Source: DASWJZ01 sp963814905 (GTDB lineage: Bacteria > Pseudomonadota > Alphaproteobacteria > Rhizobiales > Afifellaceae). From it: a stretch of 64,000 bases of DNA. Under the pieces are notes generated by a model. The model ran no database searches. It saw only the letters and a program-made list of their open reading frames with translations, and had not been told where the DNA came from. This document shows positions 9,357 to 17,524 of the stretch, piece after piece. Within the stretch, counting starts at the first letter, position 1, and each line of letters begins with the position of its first letter. Location: the NCBI GenBank assembly GCA_963814905.1, contig CAWFEM010000013.1, positions 434,001 through 498,000 of the forward strand, written 5' to 3'. The position numbers were made by a program, and so were the translations under genes.

Positions 9357-10685
9357 TCAGAAGCTGTCCTTGAACCAGCGCCCAACGCGCGCGAAATAAC
9401 CGTCCGTCCCCGTCATCGCCGTGCGACCCGGACTTCGAGCGTGGAACTGCTCGATGCGTGCCGCCTGCGGGTAGAGCACCAGCCCGACCGCCGCGGAGAA
9501 AGCCGGGCTCTTCGCCGCTTCCGGCAGACCCTGAATGCCGAGCGGTCGGCCGACGCGGACGTTTCGTCCGAAGATGCGCCGCGCGGTCTCCGCCAGACCC
9601 GTCAGCTGGCTGGCGCCGCCGGTCAGCACGACGCGCTTGCCGACATGGTCGGCGAAGCCCGACTTGGTCAGCATGTCGCGCGTCATCTCCAGCGTCTCTT
9701 CCACGCGCGGGCGGATGATGCCGATCAGGGCGGAGCGCGACACGGTGTTCGGATGGTCGCGCTCGTCCTCGCCGACGGGTGGAATCGTCAGGATGTCGCG
9801 CTCGTCGGAGGTGGAGGAAAGTGCTGAGCCGTGGCGCGCCTTGATGCGCTCCGCGTCGGCGAGATTGGTGGAGAGGCCGCGCGCGATATCGAGCGTGACG
9901 TGATGGCCGCCGATGGCGATCGCGTCGGTATGCACGAATTCGCCTTCGTGGAAGACGGAGAGCGTCGTCGTGCCGCCGCCCATGTCGATGCAGGCGACGC
10001 CGAGCTCCGACTCGTCGTCGACGAGCGCGGCGAGCCCGGAGGCATAGGGCGTCGCCACCACCGTCTCCACCTCAAGATGGCAGCGGTTGACGGCAAGCTC
10101 GAGATTCCTGAGCGGGGCTTCTTCGGCGGTGACGACATGGATGTCGACGCCGAGCGATTGGCCGAGCATGCCGACCGGATCGGCGAGCCCGCGATTGCCG
10201 TCGAGCGCATAGCCGATCGGCAGTGCGTGCAGCACGATGCGCCCTTCACTCACAGAATGCGCGCCGCCGGCGCCAAGCACGCGCTGTATGTCGGCTTCGC
10301 TTACCGCTCCGGTGAGATCGACGTTTGCCGAAAAGGCTTCGCTCTTCAGGCGGCCGCAGGAAAGATTGACGATGAGACTGTTGACGGTGACTTCCGCCAT
10401 GCGCTCGGCGGCGTCGACGGCGAGCCGGATGGCCTTTTCCGCCTCGTCGAGATCGACCACGACGCCGGACTTGATGCCGCGTGAGCGGGTCGCGGCGAAG
10501 CCGAGCACCTCCACCGCGTGGGTGCGGCGGCGAAGCTGCTCGCTGTCGCGCGGCTTCAGCCGGGCGATCATGCAGCAGACCTTGGTGGAGCCGACATCGA
10601 GCACGCTCACGGTGGCGGAGCGCCGCGAGCCGAGGGGCTTCACCCTCGACACGCCTGTCGGTGAATGGGTGCGGCGGCTGCTCAC
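9357..10685 (-). CDS. ftsA: cell division protein FtsA
   Basis: Actin-like ATPase that anchors FtsZ to the inner membrane and recruits later divisome proteins. The 442-residue product has the phosphate-1 motif (VLDVGSTKVCCMIA), the SHS2/1C region, phosphate-2 (ACIDMGGGTTTLSVF), the adenosine motif (VVLTGGASQLTGL) and a C-terminal amphipathic helix (YFARVGRWFKDSF). The start overlaps the ftsQ stop by four bases. The 73-bp gap to ftsZ is the longest between the three ftsQAZ genes and could carry an internal promoter. Confidence 0.97.
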   Translation of the reverse strand: MSSRRTHSPTGVSRVKPLGSRRSATVSVLDVGSTKVCCMIARLKPRDSEQLRRRTHAVEVLGFAATRSRGIKSGVVVDLDEAEKAIRLAVDAAERMAEVTVNSLIVNLSCGRLKSEAFSANVDLTGAVSEADIQRVLGAGGAHSVSEGRIVLHALPIGYALDGNRGLADPVGMLGQSLGVDIHVVTAEEAPLRNLELAVNRCHLEVETVVATPYASGLAALVDDESELGVACIDMGGGTTTLSVFHEGEFVHTDAIAIGGHHVTLDIARGLSTNLADAERIKARHGSALSSTSDERDILTIPPVGEDERDHPNTVSRSALIGIIRPRVEETLEMTRDMLTKSGFADHVGKRVVLTGGASQLTGLAETARRIFGRNVRVGRPLGIQGLPEAAKSPAFSAAVGLVLYPQAARIEQFHARSPGRTAMTGTDGYFARVGRWFKDSF

Positions 10686-11587
10686 GTGCGTGTCTTGCCC
10701 TGGTTCAGGACGGGCGCGCCGTCGGAGGTGACGTCATCGAGGGTGCGGCCCTCCGGCAGGCGCACGGTCACGCGATCGGGAAGCCGGAGATCGACCACGA
10801 CGACGTCGCGGGTGAGAAGCCCGTGCTCCTTGTCGAGCCGCACGAGCTCGGCGAGCGCCTGGCGCACGTGCTTCTCCGGCAGCTTGACGGTGACGCCGTG
10901 ATCAAGGTGCAGGTCCCAGCGGCGGCCGGCGACGAGCACCGCGGCGCGAAGTTGCGCGACGATCGAAGGCTCGGCGAGGAGGTCGACGAGAAAATCCGGC
11001 GCCGTCTGGTTGGCCCCGCCGCCCACCATCAGGGGCAGGCCGGAGAAACGTTGCTCGTCGAGCGGCACGATCGACGTTCCGCTGCGGTCGATGACGCTCA
11101 CCTCGCCGTCCTGCTGCCACAGCGCGAAAGGCTGGCGCTCGGTGATCTCCACCGCGAGCGTGCCGGGGTAGAACTTGCGCACGACGGCATGCTCGATCCA
11201 GGGAAGCTCGGCGAGGCGCTCCTGCGCCTTGGCGGCGTCGAAGGCGATCAGCGAGCCGGCGATATCGAGCTTCTCCAGGACGGATATCTCGGAGGTCTCC
11301 TTCTCACCGGTGATGCGGACGTCGTCGATGCCGAAGCCGGCTACGACGAGAAGCGAATCGGCGAGGCGCCCGATCTGACCGCCGACGACGAGGGCATAGA
11401 GGAAGGCGGCGAGGAGAAAGCCGGCCGCGGCCATCTGGCCGATCGGCTTGCGGCGCTGGCGCTCGATCTTCTCGGCGGCGCGGCGAAGACGGCGCGGCAG
11501 CAGATTGGCGAGCGGACGCAAGAGGCGGCCAAGCGCACGATCGAGGGTGTCGACGAAAGTCGCTCCCACGTCACTCGCTACTCTCAC
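10682..11587 (-). CDS. ftsQ: cell division protein FtsQ
   Basis: Bitopic divisome scaffold. It has an N-terminal cytoplasmic basic tail, one membrane span near residues 50-72 (GFLLAAFLYALVVGGQIG), a POTRA domain (VAGFGIDDVRITGEKETSE) and the FtsQ beta domain (LPWIEHAVVRKFYPGTLAVEITERQPFALW). I choose the GTG at 11587, which overlaps the ddl stop as GTGA and gives 301 residues. A longer reading frame up to 11773 would run through the end of ddl and is unlikely. It also overlaps ftsA by four bases. Confidence 0.93.
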   Translation of the reverse strand: MRVASDVGATFVDTLDRALGRLLRPLANLLPRRLRRAAEKIERQRRKPIGQMAAAGFLLAAFLYALVVGGQIGRLADSLLVVAGFGIDDVRITGEKETSEISVLEKLDIAGSLIAFDAAKAQERLAELPWIEHAVVRKFYPGTLAVEITERQPFALWQQDGEVSVIDRSGTSIVPLDEQRFSGLPLMVGGGANQTAPDFLVDLLAEPSIVAQLRAAVLVAGRRWDLHLDHGVTVKLPEKHVRQALAELVRLDKEHGLLTRDVVVVDLRLPDRVTVRLPEGRTLDDVTSDGAPVLNQGKTRT

Positions 11588-12507
11588 CGTCCGCACGACG
11601 CGTCCTCCACCATCCAGGCAACCAGCTCCGGAAAGCTCAGGCCGGCATGTGCGGCGAGTTCTGGAACCAGCGACGTGCGCGTCATGCCGGGCTGCGTGTT
11701 GACCTCCAGCCAGATAATCTCGCCCGTCCCCGCCTCGTCGTAGCGGAAGTCGGAACGGGATACGCCGCGACAACCGACGGCACGATGCGCTTCAAGCGCC
11801 AGCGTGCGAATATTTTGGTAAACAAAGGGTTTAAGTGGCGCTGGGCAGAGATGTTTTGATCCGCCAGCGGCATATTTAGCGTCGTAATCGTAGAAGCCGT
11901 GTCCAATCGGCACGATCTCGGTGACGCCGAGCGCCTCCTCCCCCATGACCGCGCAGGTGAGCTCGCGCCCGGCAATGAAGCGCTCCGCCATCACCTGATC
12001 GCCGTAGGTCCAGTCGTCGCGGCCGAGCGATTGCGGCGGATGCGCCTGGTCTTCCGCTACGATGATGACGCCGAAGGAAGACCCCTCGGCGATCGGCTTC
12101 ACCACGTAAGGCGGCTCCAGGACGTGCTCCTTGGCGGCCTGGAAACGCGTGACGATCTTATGTTCGGCGACCGGGATACCGGCAGCGGCCGCGATGCACT
12201 TCGCCTTCTCCTTGTTCATGGCGAGGGCGGAGGCGAGAACGCCGGAATGCGTGTAGGGAACCCCGAGGATTTCCAGGAGACCCTGGATCGTGCCGTCCTC
12301 GCCGAAGGGCCCGTGCAGCGCGTTGAACACGACGTCGGGCCGGAGCCTGGCAAGCACCTCGGCGATGTCGCGGCCGACATCGATGCGCGTAACCCGGTAG
12401 CCGGCGGCTTCGAGATTGTCGGCGCATTCCTTACCGGTATTGAGGCTAACGGGCCGCTCGGGCGACCATCCGCCCATCAGAACAGCGACGTGCTTCTTCT
12501 CCGCCAT
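11584..12507 (-). CDS. ddl: D-alanine--D-alanine ligase
   Basis: ATP-grasp enzyme making the D-Ala-D-Ala dipeptide for MurF. The 307-residue product has the N-terminal motif VAVLMGGWSPERPVSLNTG, substrate motif HGPFGEDGTIQGLLE, ATP-grasp lysines in PYVVKPIAEGSSFGV, and the metal-binding end WLEVNTQPGMTRTSLVPE. ATG 12507 (MAEKKHVAVL) has GGAGAGG upstream and is chosen over an in-frame start at 12540. It follows murB after a gap that contains a toxin-gene remnant, and its end overlaps ftsQ. Confidence 0.96.
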   Translation of the reverse strand: MAEKKHVAVLMGGWSPERPVSLNTGKECADNLEAAGYRVTRIDVGRDIAEVLARLRPDVVFNALHGPFGEDGTIQGLLEILGVPYTHSGVLASALAMNKEKAKCIAAAAGIPVAEHKIVTRFQAAKEHVLEPPYVVKPIAEGSSFGVIIVAEDQAHPPQSLGRDDWTYGDQVMAERFIAGRELTCAVMGEEALGVTEIVPIGHGFYDYDAKYAAGGSKHLCPAPLKPFVYQNIRTLALEAHRAVGCRGVSRSDFRYDEAGTGEIIWLEVNTQPGMTRTSLVPELAAHAGLSFPELVAWMVEDASCGR

Positions 12508-12662
12508 GACGCCCACCCTCTCCGAAGCGCGAAAAAGCAAATCGTGGCGAGCAGGTTGGGCGGGAAATTGGTGAGAAAGCGTTAACTAATGAAAGGCGCG
12601 GCGCTCGCATCGGGCGCAGCACGAAAAAGCCACCGCCTGCCCACGCCTTGAACGGCGATCCG

Positions 12663-12761
12663 CTAGACCCAGTTCTCGATCCGAAGACCGGGAATGCGGT
12701 CGAATTCGCGGCGGTTGTTGGTGACGAGGGTCATGTTTCGCCCTTCTGCAACCGCGCGGGC
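12663..12761 (-). pseudogene. 3' remnant of a VapC-type PIN toxin gene
   Basis: Directly after the murB stop, and in the same frame, the minus strand encodes AVAEGRNMTLVTNNRREFDR and then IPGLRIENWV followed by TAG. This is the characteristic C-terminal end of VapC toxins (xLVTNNxREFxRVPGLxxEDW), which includes one late conserved PIN-domain residue cluster (TNN). The rest of the toxin and any VapB antitoxin are absent, so this is a scar of a lost toxin-antitoxin module within the dcw cluster. An ATG at 12734 could in principle start a 23-residue peptide, but no RBS supports translation. Confidence 0.7.
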
Positions 12762-13715
12762 TCACCCCCGCCCCAGGAACGGCTCCACTTCCCGACCCGG
12801 CTCGAACCTTCCGATGCGCTTGATCTCCCAGTCGAGCTTCACGCCGGAATTGTTCAGCACACGCGCGCGCACCGTTTCGCCAAGCAGCTCAAGGTCGTAA
12901 CCGCTCGCCTTCCCGGTGTTGATGAGGAAGTTGCAGTGCATCTTTGAGACCTGCGCGTCGCCGATCGTGAGGCCGCGGCAGCCGGCAGCGTCGACGAGCT
13001 GCCAGGCCTTGCCGCCTTCCGGGTTCTTGAAGGTCGAGCCGCCCGTGCGCGTCTTCACCGGCTGCGCCGCCTCCCGATGCGCCTGCACCGCGTCCATCGC
13101 GGCGCGGATGCTGGCAGCATCCTCGAAGACGCCCTCGTAAGTCGCTTCCACGAATATGAGATCGTCCGGCGCCGCCGCATGGCGGTAGGTGTAGCCCATG
13201 TCGGCATTGCTCAGTATGTGCCGCGCCCCACGACGGTCGATCGCGACCACTTCCACCACGCGCTCACAGGTCTCCACGTCGTTCGCGCCGGCGTTCATCC
13301 TGAGCGCGCCGCCGATGGCGCCGGGGATGCCGTGATAGAACGCGAAGCCGCCGATCCCGGCTTCCAAGGCGTGCGCGGCGAGGCGCTTGTCGGCCATCGC
13401 CGCGCCGACCGTTATGCGGTTTCCCTCAACCGTCACTTTGCCGAAGCCGCGCGCGGTAAGCCGCACCACGACGCCGTCCACGCCGCCGTCTCGCACAAGA
13501 AGATTGGAGCCGAGGCCGATCACCGAGACCGGCACCTCCTCCGGCAGCGCCCGCATCAGGAAGGCGAGGTCGTCGGCGTCCGCCGGCATGGCGAGGATCT
13601 CCGCCGGGCCGCCGGCGCGGAACCACACGACCGGCGCGAGCGGCTGATCGGCCTGAAGCGTGCCGCGGAAGCCGGCGAGATTCGTGCGAAGGCGATCGAG
13701 GAGGTGCTCAGGCAT
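12762..13715 (-). CDS. murB: UDP-N-acetylenolpyruvoylglucosamine reductase MurB
   Basis: FAD/NADPH enzyme completing UDP-MurNAc synthesis. The 317-residue product shows the FAD-binding domain (VVWFRAGGPAEILAMP, GLGSNLLVRDGGVDGVVV), the IPGAIGGALRMNAGAN motif, the type II-like YRHA region and the catalytic Ser region TGGSTFKNPEG. The last residues read VEPFLGRG. The 65-bp gap from murC contains a hairpin (13737-13759). Downstream it abuts the VapC remnant. Confidence 0.96.
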   Translation of the reverse strand: MPEHLLDRLRTNLAGFRGTLQADQPLAPVVWFRAGGPAEILAMPADADDLAFLMRALPEEVPVSVIGLGSNLLVRDGGVDGVVVRLTARGFGKVTVEGNRITVGAAMADKRLAAHALEAGIGGFAFYHGIPGAIGGALRMNAGANDVETCERVVEVVAIDRRGARHILSNADMGYTYRHAAAPDDLIFVEATYEGVFEDAASIRAAMDAVQAHREAAQPVKTRTGGSTFKNPEGGKAWQLVDAAGCRGLTIGDAQVSKMHCNFLINTGKASGYDLELLGETVRARVLNNSGVKLDWEIKRIGRFEPGREVEPFLGRG

Positions 13716-13736
13716 GGCCAGACAGCAGCGCCACGG

Positions 13737-13759
13737 AACCTTCCCCTTGAGGGGAGGTT
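13737..13759. repeat. short hairpin between murC and murB
   Basis: AACCTTCCCCTTGAGGGG followed by AGGTT can fold into a hairpin with one bulge. The sequence closely resembles the terminal arms of the palindromic element at 37213-37358, so it may be a solo half-copy of that family. There is no T tract, so it is unlikely to terminate the operon. Confidence 0.5.
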
Positions 13760-13780
13760 ATCGCGCGTCCCGGTCTCACC

Positions 13781-15187
13781 TTATTTCCCCAACTCGGCCA
13801 GCGCTTGCGGCAACGCGTTGGCCCATTTGGTGATCGAGCCCGCCCCTAGGCAGACGACCATGTCGCCCGGCTGGACGATGGAGGCGATCAGCGCCGGCAG
13901 CGCCTCTTCGTCGGCTAGCGCTCGCACGTCGCGATGGCCGCCGGAGCGCACGCCCTCCACGAGCGCGTCGCGGCTGGCACCTTCGATCGGCGCCTCGCCC
14001 GCCGGATACACATCCGCGACAATGACCGTGTCCGCCTCGTTGAAGCAGGTGCAGAAATCGGCGAAGAGATTCTTCAGCCGCGAATAGCGATGCGGCTGCA
14101 CGACCGCCACGATCCGCCCGGAGGCGGCGGATCGCGCGGCATGCAGCACCGCCGCGATCTCCACCGGGTGATGCCCGTAATCGTCGTAGATCGCGACGCC
14201 GTTCCAGTCGCCGGTATGGGTGAAGCGCCGCTTCACGCCGCCGAACGCCGCGAGGCCCTTGCGGACTGCCGCCGCGTCGATGCCGATCGACAGCGCGACG
14301 GCAACCGCCGCGGTGGCGTTGGAGACGTTGTGCTCGCCCGGCATCGCGATGGCGACGTCCTCGATCGTCTCCGTCTCGCCGGTTACCCGGTCGCGCCGCT
14401 CCACGGTGAAATGCGACTTGCCGCCCTCGAAGCGCATGTCGCGGTAGCGCACTTCCGCCTGCGGGTTGCGGCCGTAGGTGATGATGCGCCGGTCCTCGAT
14501 CTTGGCGACCAGCGCCTGCACCTCCGGGTGATCGAGGCACATGACGGCAAAGCCATAGAACGGCACGTTCTCCACGAAGGCGCAGAACGCCTCGCGCAAC
14601 GCGTCGAACGTGCCGTAATGGTCGAGATGCTCCGGGTCGATATTGGTGACCACGACGATGTCGGCGGGAAGCTTCACGAAGGTGCCGTCGGACTCGTCCA
14701 ATTCCACCACCATCCAGTCGCCGCCGCCCATGCGCGCATTGGTGCCGTATGAATTGATGATGCCGCCGTTGATGACGGTCGGGTCGAGGCCGCCGGCGTC
14801 GAGCAGCGCCGCCACCATCGAGGTCGTGGTCGTCTTGCCGTGCGTGCCGCCGATGGCGATGGCGGATTTAAGCCGCATCAGCTCCGCCAGCATCTCGGCG
14901 CGACGTACCACCGGGAGCCCGCGGGCACGCGCCTCCTTCAGTTCCGGATTGCCCCCCTTAATGGCGGAGGAAACCACGACCACCGCCGCGTCGCCGAGAT
15001 TCGCCGCGTCGTGGCCAATCGTGACCTCGATGCCGAGGTCGCGCAGGCGCTGTACGTTGGTGCTGTCGGCAACGTCGGAGCCACGCACCCGATAACCTTG
15101 ATCGGCAAGCACCTCGGCGATGCCGCTCATGCCGATGCCGCCGATCCCGACGAAATGAACAGGGCCGATGTCGCGCGGCAGCTTCAT
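13781..15187 (-). CDS. murC: UDP-N-acetylmuramate--L-alanine ligase MurC
   Basis: Adds L-Ala to UDP-MurNAc, the first step of stem-peptide assembly. The 468-residue product has the N-terminal dinucleotide-like motif FVGIGGIGMSGIAEVL, P-loop GGTHGKTTTTSM near residue 115, the central DESDGTF and NIDPEHLDHYG motifs, and the C-terminal Mur ligase domain (YDDYGHHPVEIAAVL, VVQPHRYSRLKNL). The start ATG has AGGAGAG nine bases upstream. Gaps of 90 bp to murG and 65 bp to murB make this one of the looser parts of the operon. Confidence 0.97.
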   Translation of the reverse strand: MKLPRDIGPVHFVGIGGIGMSGIAEVLADQGYRVRGSDVADSTNVQRLRDLGIEVTIGHDAANLGDAAVVVVSSAIKGGNPELKEARARGLPVVRRAEMLAELMRLKSAIAIGGTHGKTTTTSMVAALLDAGGLDPTVINGGIINSYGTNARMGGGDWMVVELDESDGTFVKLPADIVVVTNIDPEHLDHYGTFDALREAFCAFVENVPFYGFAVMCLDHPEVQALVAKIEDRRIITYGRNPQAEVRYRDMRFEGGKSHFTVERRDRVTGETETIEDVAIAMPGEHNVSNATAAVAVALSIGIDAAAVRKGLAAFGGVKRRFTHTGDWNGVAIYDDYGHHPVEIAAVLHAARSAASGRIVAVVQPHRYSRLKNLFADFCTCFNEADTVIVADVYPAGEAPIEGASRDALVEGVRSGGHRDVRALADEEALPALIASIVQPGDMVVCLGAGSITKWANALPQALAELGK

Positions 15188-15277
15188 GCGAAATCTCTCC
15201 TTCGACAGACCCGAGGGACGTACCGGGGCGCCGTTCCGGCCGCTCTATAGCCTATCCTTTAGGGCGGAAGGCGGGAA

Positions 15278-16372
15278 TTACGGGGTGCGCTCGCCGCCCG
15301 CCTCTTCCACGAGATCGGCGAGTTTTTCCGCTGCGTCGATCCGACCTTCCTCAAGCGCGCAGGCGGCCGCGTGCTCCAGCTCGTCCGGGGTATCGAGGAG
15401 CGTCGACAGTCGCCGCGCCAGCATGTCGGCGGTCAGGCCCCGCTCCGGCATCAGCCAGGCGCCGCCGACATCTGCGAGCATGCGCGCATTCTCCGCCTGG
15501 TCGTGATCGAGGGCATGCGGATAGGGAACCAGGATCGCCGGCCGTCCGATCACCGCAAGCTCGGCGACGGTGGACGCTCCGGCGCGGCAGATGACGAGAT
15601 GCGCGTCGGCGATCCGCTCGCCCATATTGTCGAAGAACGGCGCCACATCCAATTCCACCCCCATTCCGAGATAGGACTGGCGCGTGGCTTTCACATCCTC
15701 CGCCCGCGCCTGCTGCGTCACCAGGATGCGCAGCCGCTTATCGGGCGGAAGCAGCGCCAGCGCCCCCGGCACCAGCTCGGAGAAAACGCGCGCGCCCTGG
15801 CTTCCGCCGAAAACCAGAAGGCGGAAAGGCTCGTCCGCGGCGGGAGCGTGATAGACGCGCACCGCCTCGATGATGGCCTTGCGGACGGGATTGCCGACAT
15901 AGACGCTTTTCAGCGCACGCTCCCCGCCTTTCGGGTTGCGGAAGCCGGTGGCGAGTGTCGCGCCGAGATTGACCACCAGCCGGTTGGCGCGCCCGACGAC
16001 GGCGTTCTGCTCGTGCGCGATCATCGCGATATGCGCCATGCGCGCCGCAACGGCCGGCGGCACGGTGGGATAGCCGCCGAAGCCGACGACGACGGATGGA
16101 CGGTAGCGCTTCAGGAGCTTGCGCGACTGCATGACGCCCTTGGCGAGACTGAGAAGCGAGCGCACCGAGTCGCCAAGCGAGGCGCGCGAGAGGCTCGACA
16201 ATTCGATGCGGTAGACTTCCTCCGGCGGCACACCGGCGATCATCTCGGTGACGCGCGGATCGGTGGCGATATGTGCGGCCCAGCCGCGGCGCACCAGCAC
16301 CTCGCGCAGCGCAAGCGCCGGAAAGAGATGGCCGCCGGTTCCCCCGGCGACCAGGAGCGCGCGCCGCGCCAA
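15278..16372 (-). CDS. murG: lipid II synthase MurG (N-acetylglucosaminyltransferase)
   Basis: Peripheral membrane GT-B enzyme that adds GlcNAc to lipid I to give lipid II. The 364-residue product has the membrane/substrate motif LLVAGGTGGHLFPALAL at the N-terminus, HEQNAVVGRANRL, the UDP-GlcNAc region FGGSQGARVFSELVP and ICRAGASTVAEL. The apparent initiation codon is TTG at 16372, three bases after the ftsW stop. The strong family N-terminus begins immediately after it, so no other start is plausible. Confidence 0.96.
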   Translation of the reverse strand: MARRALLVAGGTGGHLFPALALREVLVRRGWAAHIATDPRVTEMIAGVPPEEVYRIELSSLSRASLGDSVRSLLSLAKGVMQSRKLLKRYRPSVVVGFGGYPTVPPAVAARMAHIAMIAHEQNAVVGRANRLVVNLGATLATGFRNPKGGERALKSVYVGNPVRKAIIEAVRVYHAPAADEPFRLLVFGGSQGARVFSELVPGALALLPPDKRLRILVTQQARAEDVKATRQSYLGMGVELDVAPFFDNMGERIADAHLVICRAGASTVAELAVIGRPAILVPYPHALDHDQAENARMLADVGGAWLMPERGLTADMLARRLSTLLDTPDELEHAAACALEEGRIDAAEKLADLVEEAGGERTP

Positions 16373-16375
16373 GCG

Positions 16376-17524
16376 TCAGGCCTCCGCGGCGAGCGGCGGG
16401 CGCGGCACGACGGTCACCCGCGCGTCGGCGTAACGGCGCGAGAGGGCGAGCAGGAAGCCCATCGTGATGGCGGAGGAAATGAGCGCGGAGCCGCCATAAG
16501 AGATGAAGGGCAGCGTCATGCCCTTGGCCGGCAGGAGATGAAGGTTCACGCCCATGTTGATGAAGGCCTGGATGCCGATCTGCGTCGTCAGGCCGGCGAT
16601 CGCCATGCGCTCAAACGCGCTGCCGCGCCTCATCGCCTGGTAGAGGCCGCGCATGACGAGAAGCGAGAACAGCGCCACGATCAGAAGGCAAAGCACGATG
16701 CCGAACTCTTCGCCGACTACGGCGAACACGAAATCGGTGTGCGAATCCGGCAAGACCCGCTTCATGATCCCCTCGCCCGGCCCGGTTCCCGACCACCCGC
16801 CGCGTTCGAAGGACTGCATGGCGGTCATGATCTGGAAGTTGTCGCCACTGTCGGGATCGAGGAAACGGTTGATGCGGCCGGCCACGTGCGGGAACACGTA
16901 ATAGGCGCCAAGCAAGCCGAAAGCGCCGAGGCCGGCGAGGCCGGCGAAGATGAACGTGTTGGCGCCGGCCAGGAAGAAGAGCGCGCCCCAGACGGTGACG
17001 ATCAGAACCGTCTGGCCGAGATCCGGTTCGGCGACGAGCAGCGCCCCGGTGATCACGAGGAGCGCGACGGCGAGAAGCTTGCCCGGCACGTCCGGCCGCT
17101 TGCTGCCTTCCGCAAAGAGCCACGCGGTAATGACGATGAAGGCCGGCTTCACCAGTTCCGACGGCTGGATCGACATGCCGGCGAGGAAAAGCCAGCGCCG
17201 CGATCCCTTGATCTCCTCGCCGATGAAAAGCACGGCCACCATCATGGCCAGGCAGACGATGAGAAGGACGAGCGCCACGCGGCGCACCTGACGCGGGTCG
17301 AGGAAGGAAAGGCCGATCATCACGGCGGCGGCGAGCGGCGCATAAAACGCGTGCCGGAAGACGAAGTGCAGGCTGTCCAGCCCGAGCCGCTCGGCGACCG
17401 GCGGACTTGCGGCGAAGGAGAGCACGAACCCGCTCAGGAAAAGTACGAGGACAAGTGAGAGCATCGGCCTGTCGACCGTCCACCACCAGTCGGAAAGAGG
17501 AGAGCGATGCGCGCGGCTGATCAT
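16376..17524 (-). CDS. ftsW: peptidoglycan glycosyltransferase FtsW
   Basis: SEDS-family polymerase that works with the class B PBP FtsI at the septum. From ATG 17524, which overlaps the murD stop as ATGA, it is 382 residues with about ten membrane spans. Recognisable SEDS motifs are GSRRWLFLAGMSIQPSELVKP, AEPDLGQT, SGTGPGEGIMK (FERGGWSGTGPGEG), AVVGEEFG and LPFISYGGSALI. The acidic residue in the large extracytoplasmic loop region near SIQPSE/AEPD is kept. The longer open frame upstream runs through murD and is not part of the protein. Confidence 0.97.
   Translation of the reverse strand: MISRAHRSPLSDWWWTVDRPMLSLVLVLFLSGFVLSFAASPPVAERLGLDSLHFVFRHAFYAPLAAAVMIGLSFLDPRQVRRVALVLLIVCLAMMVAVLFIGEEIKGSRRWLFLAGMSIQPSELVKPAFIVITAWLFAEGSKRPDVPGKLLAVALLVITGALLVAEPDLGQTVLIVTVWGALFFLAGANTFIFAGLAGLGAFGLLGAYYVFPHVAGRINRFLDPDSGDNFQIMTAMQSFERGGWSGTGPGEGIMKRVLPDSHTDFVFAVVGEEFGIVLCLLIVALFSLLVMRGLYQAMRRGSAFERMAIAGLTTQIGIQAFINMGVNLHLLPAKGMTLPFISYGGSALISSAITMGFLLALSRRYADARVTVVPRPPLAAEA

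Noticed and set aside
12648..12947. Rightward 99-codon frame over the murB end
   Set aside because: It is antisense to murB and the VapC remnant, both of which match families in the leftward direction.
15371..17458. A 695-codon rightward open frame over murG and ftsW
   Set aside because: Antisense shadow of two well-defined genes. The composition is rich in Arg, His and Asp as expected for a shadow frame.
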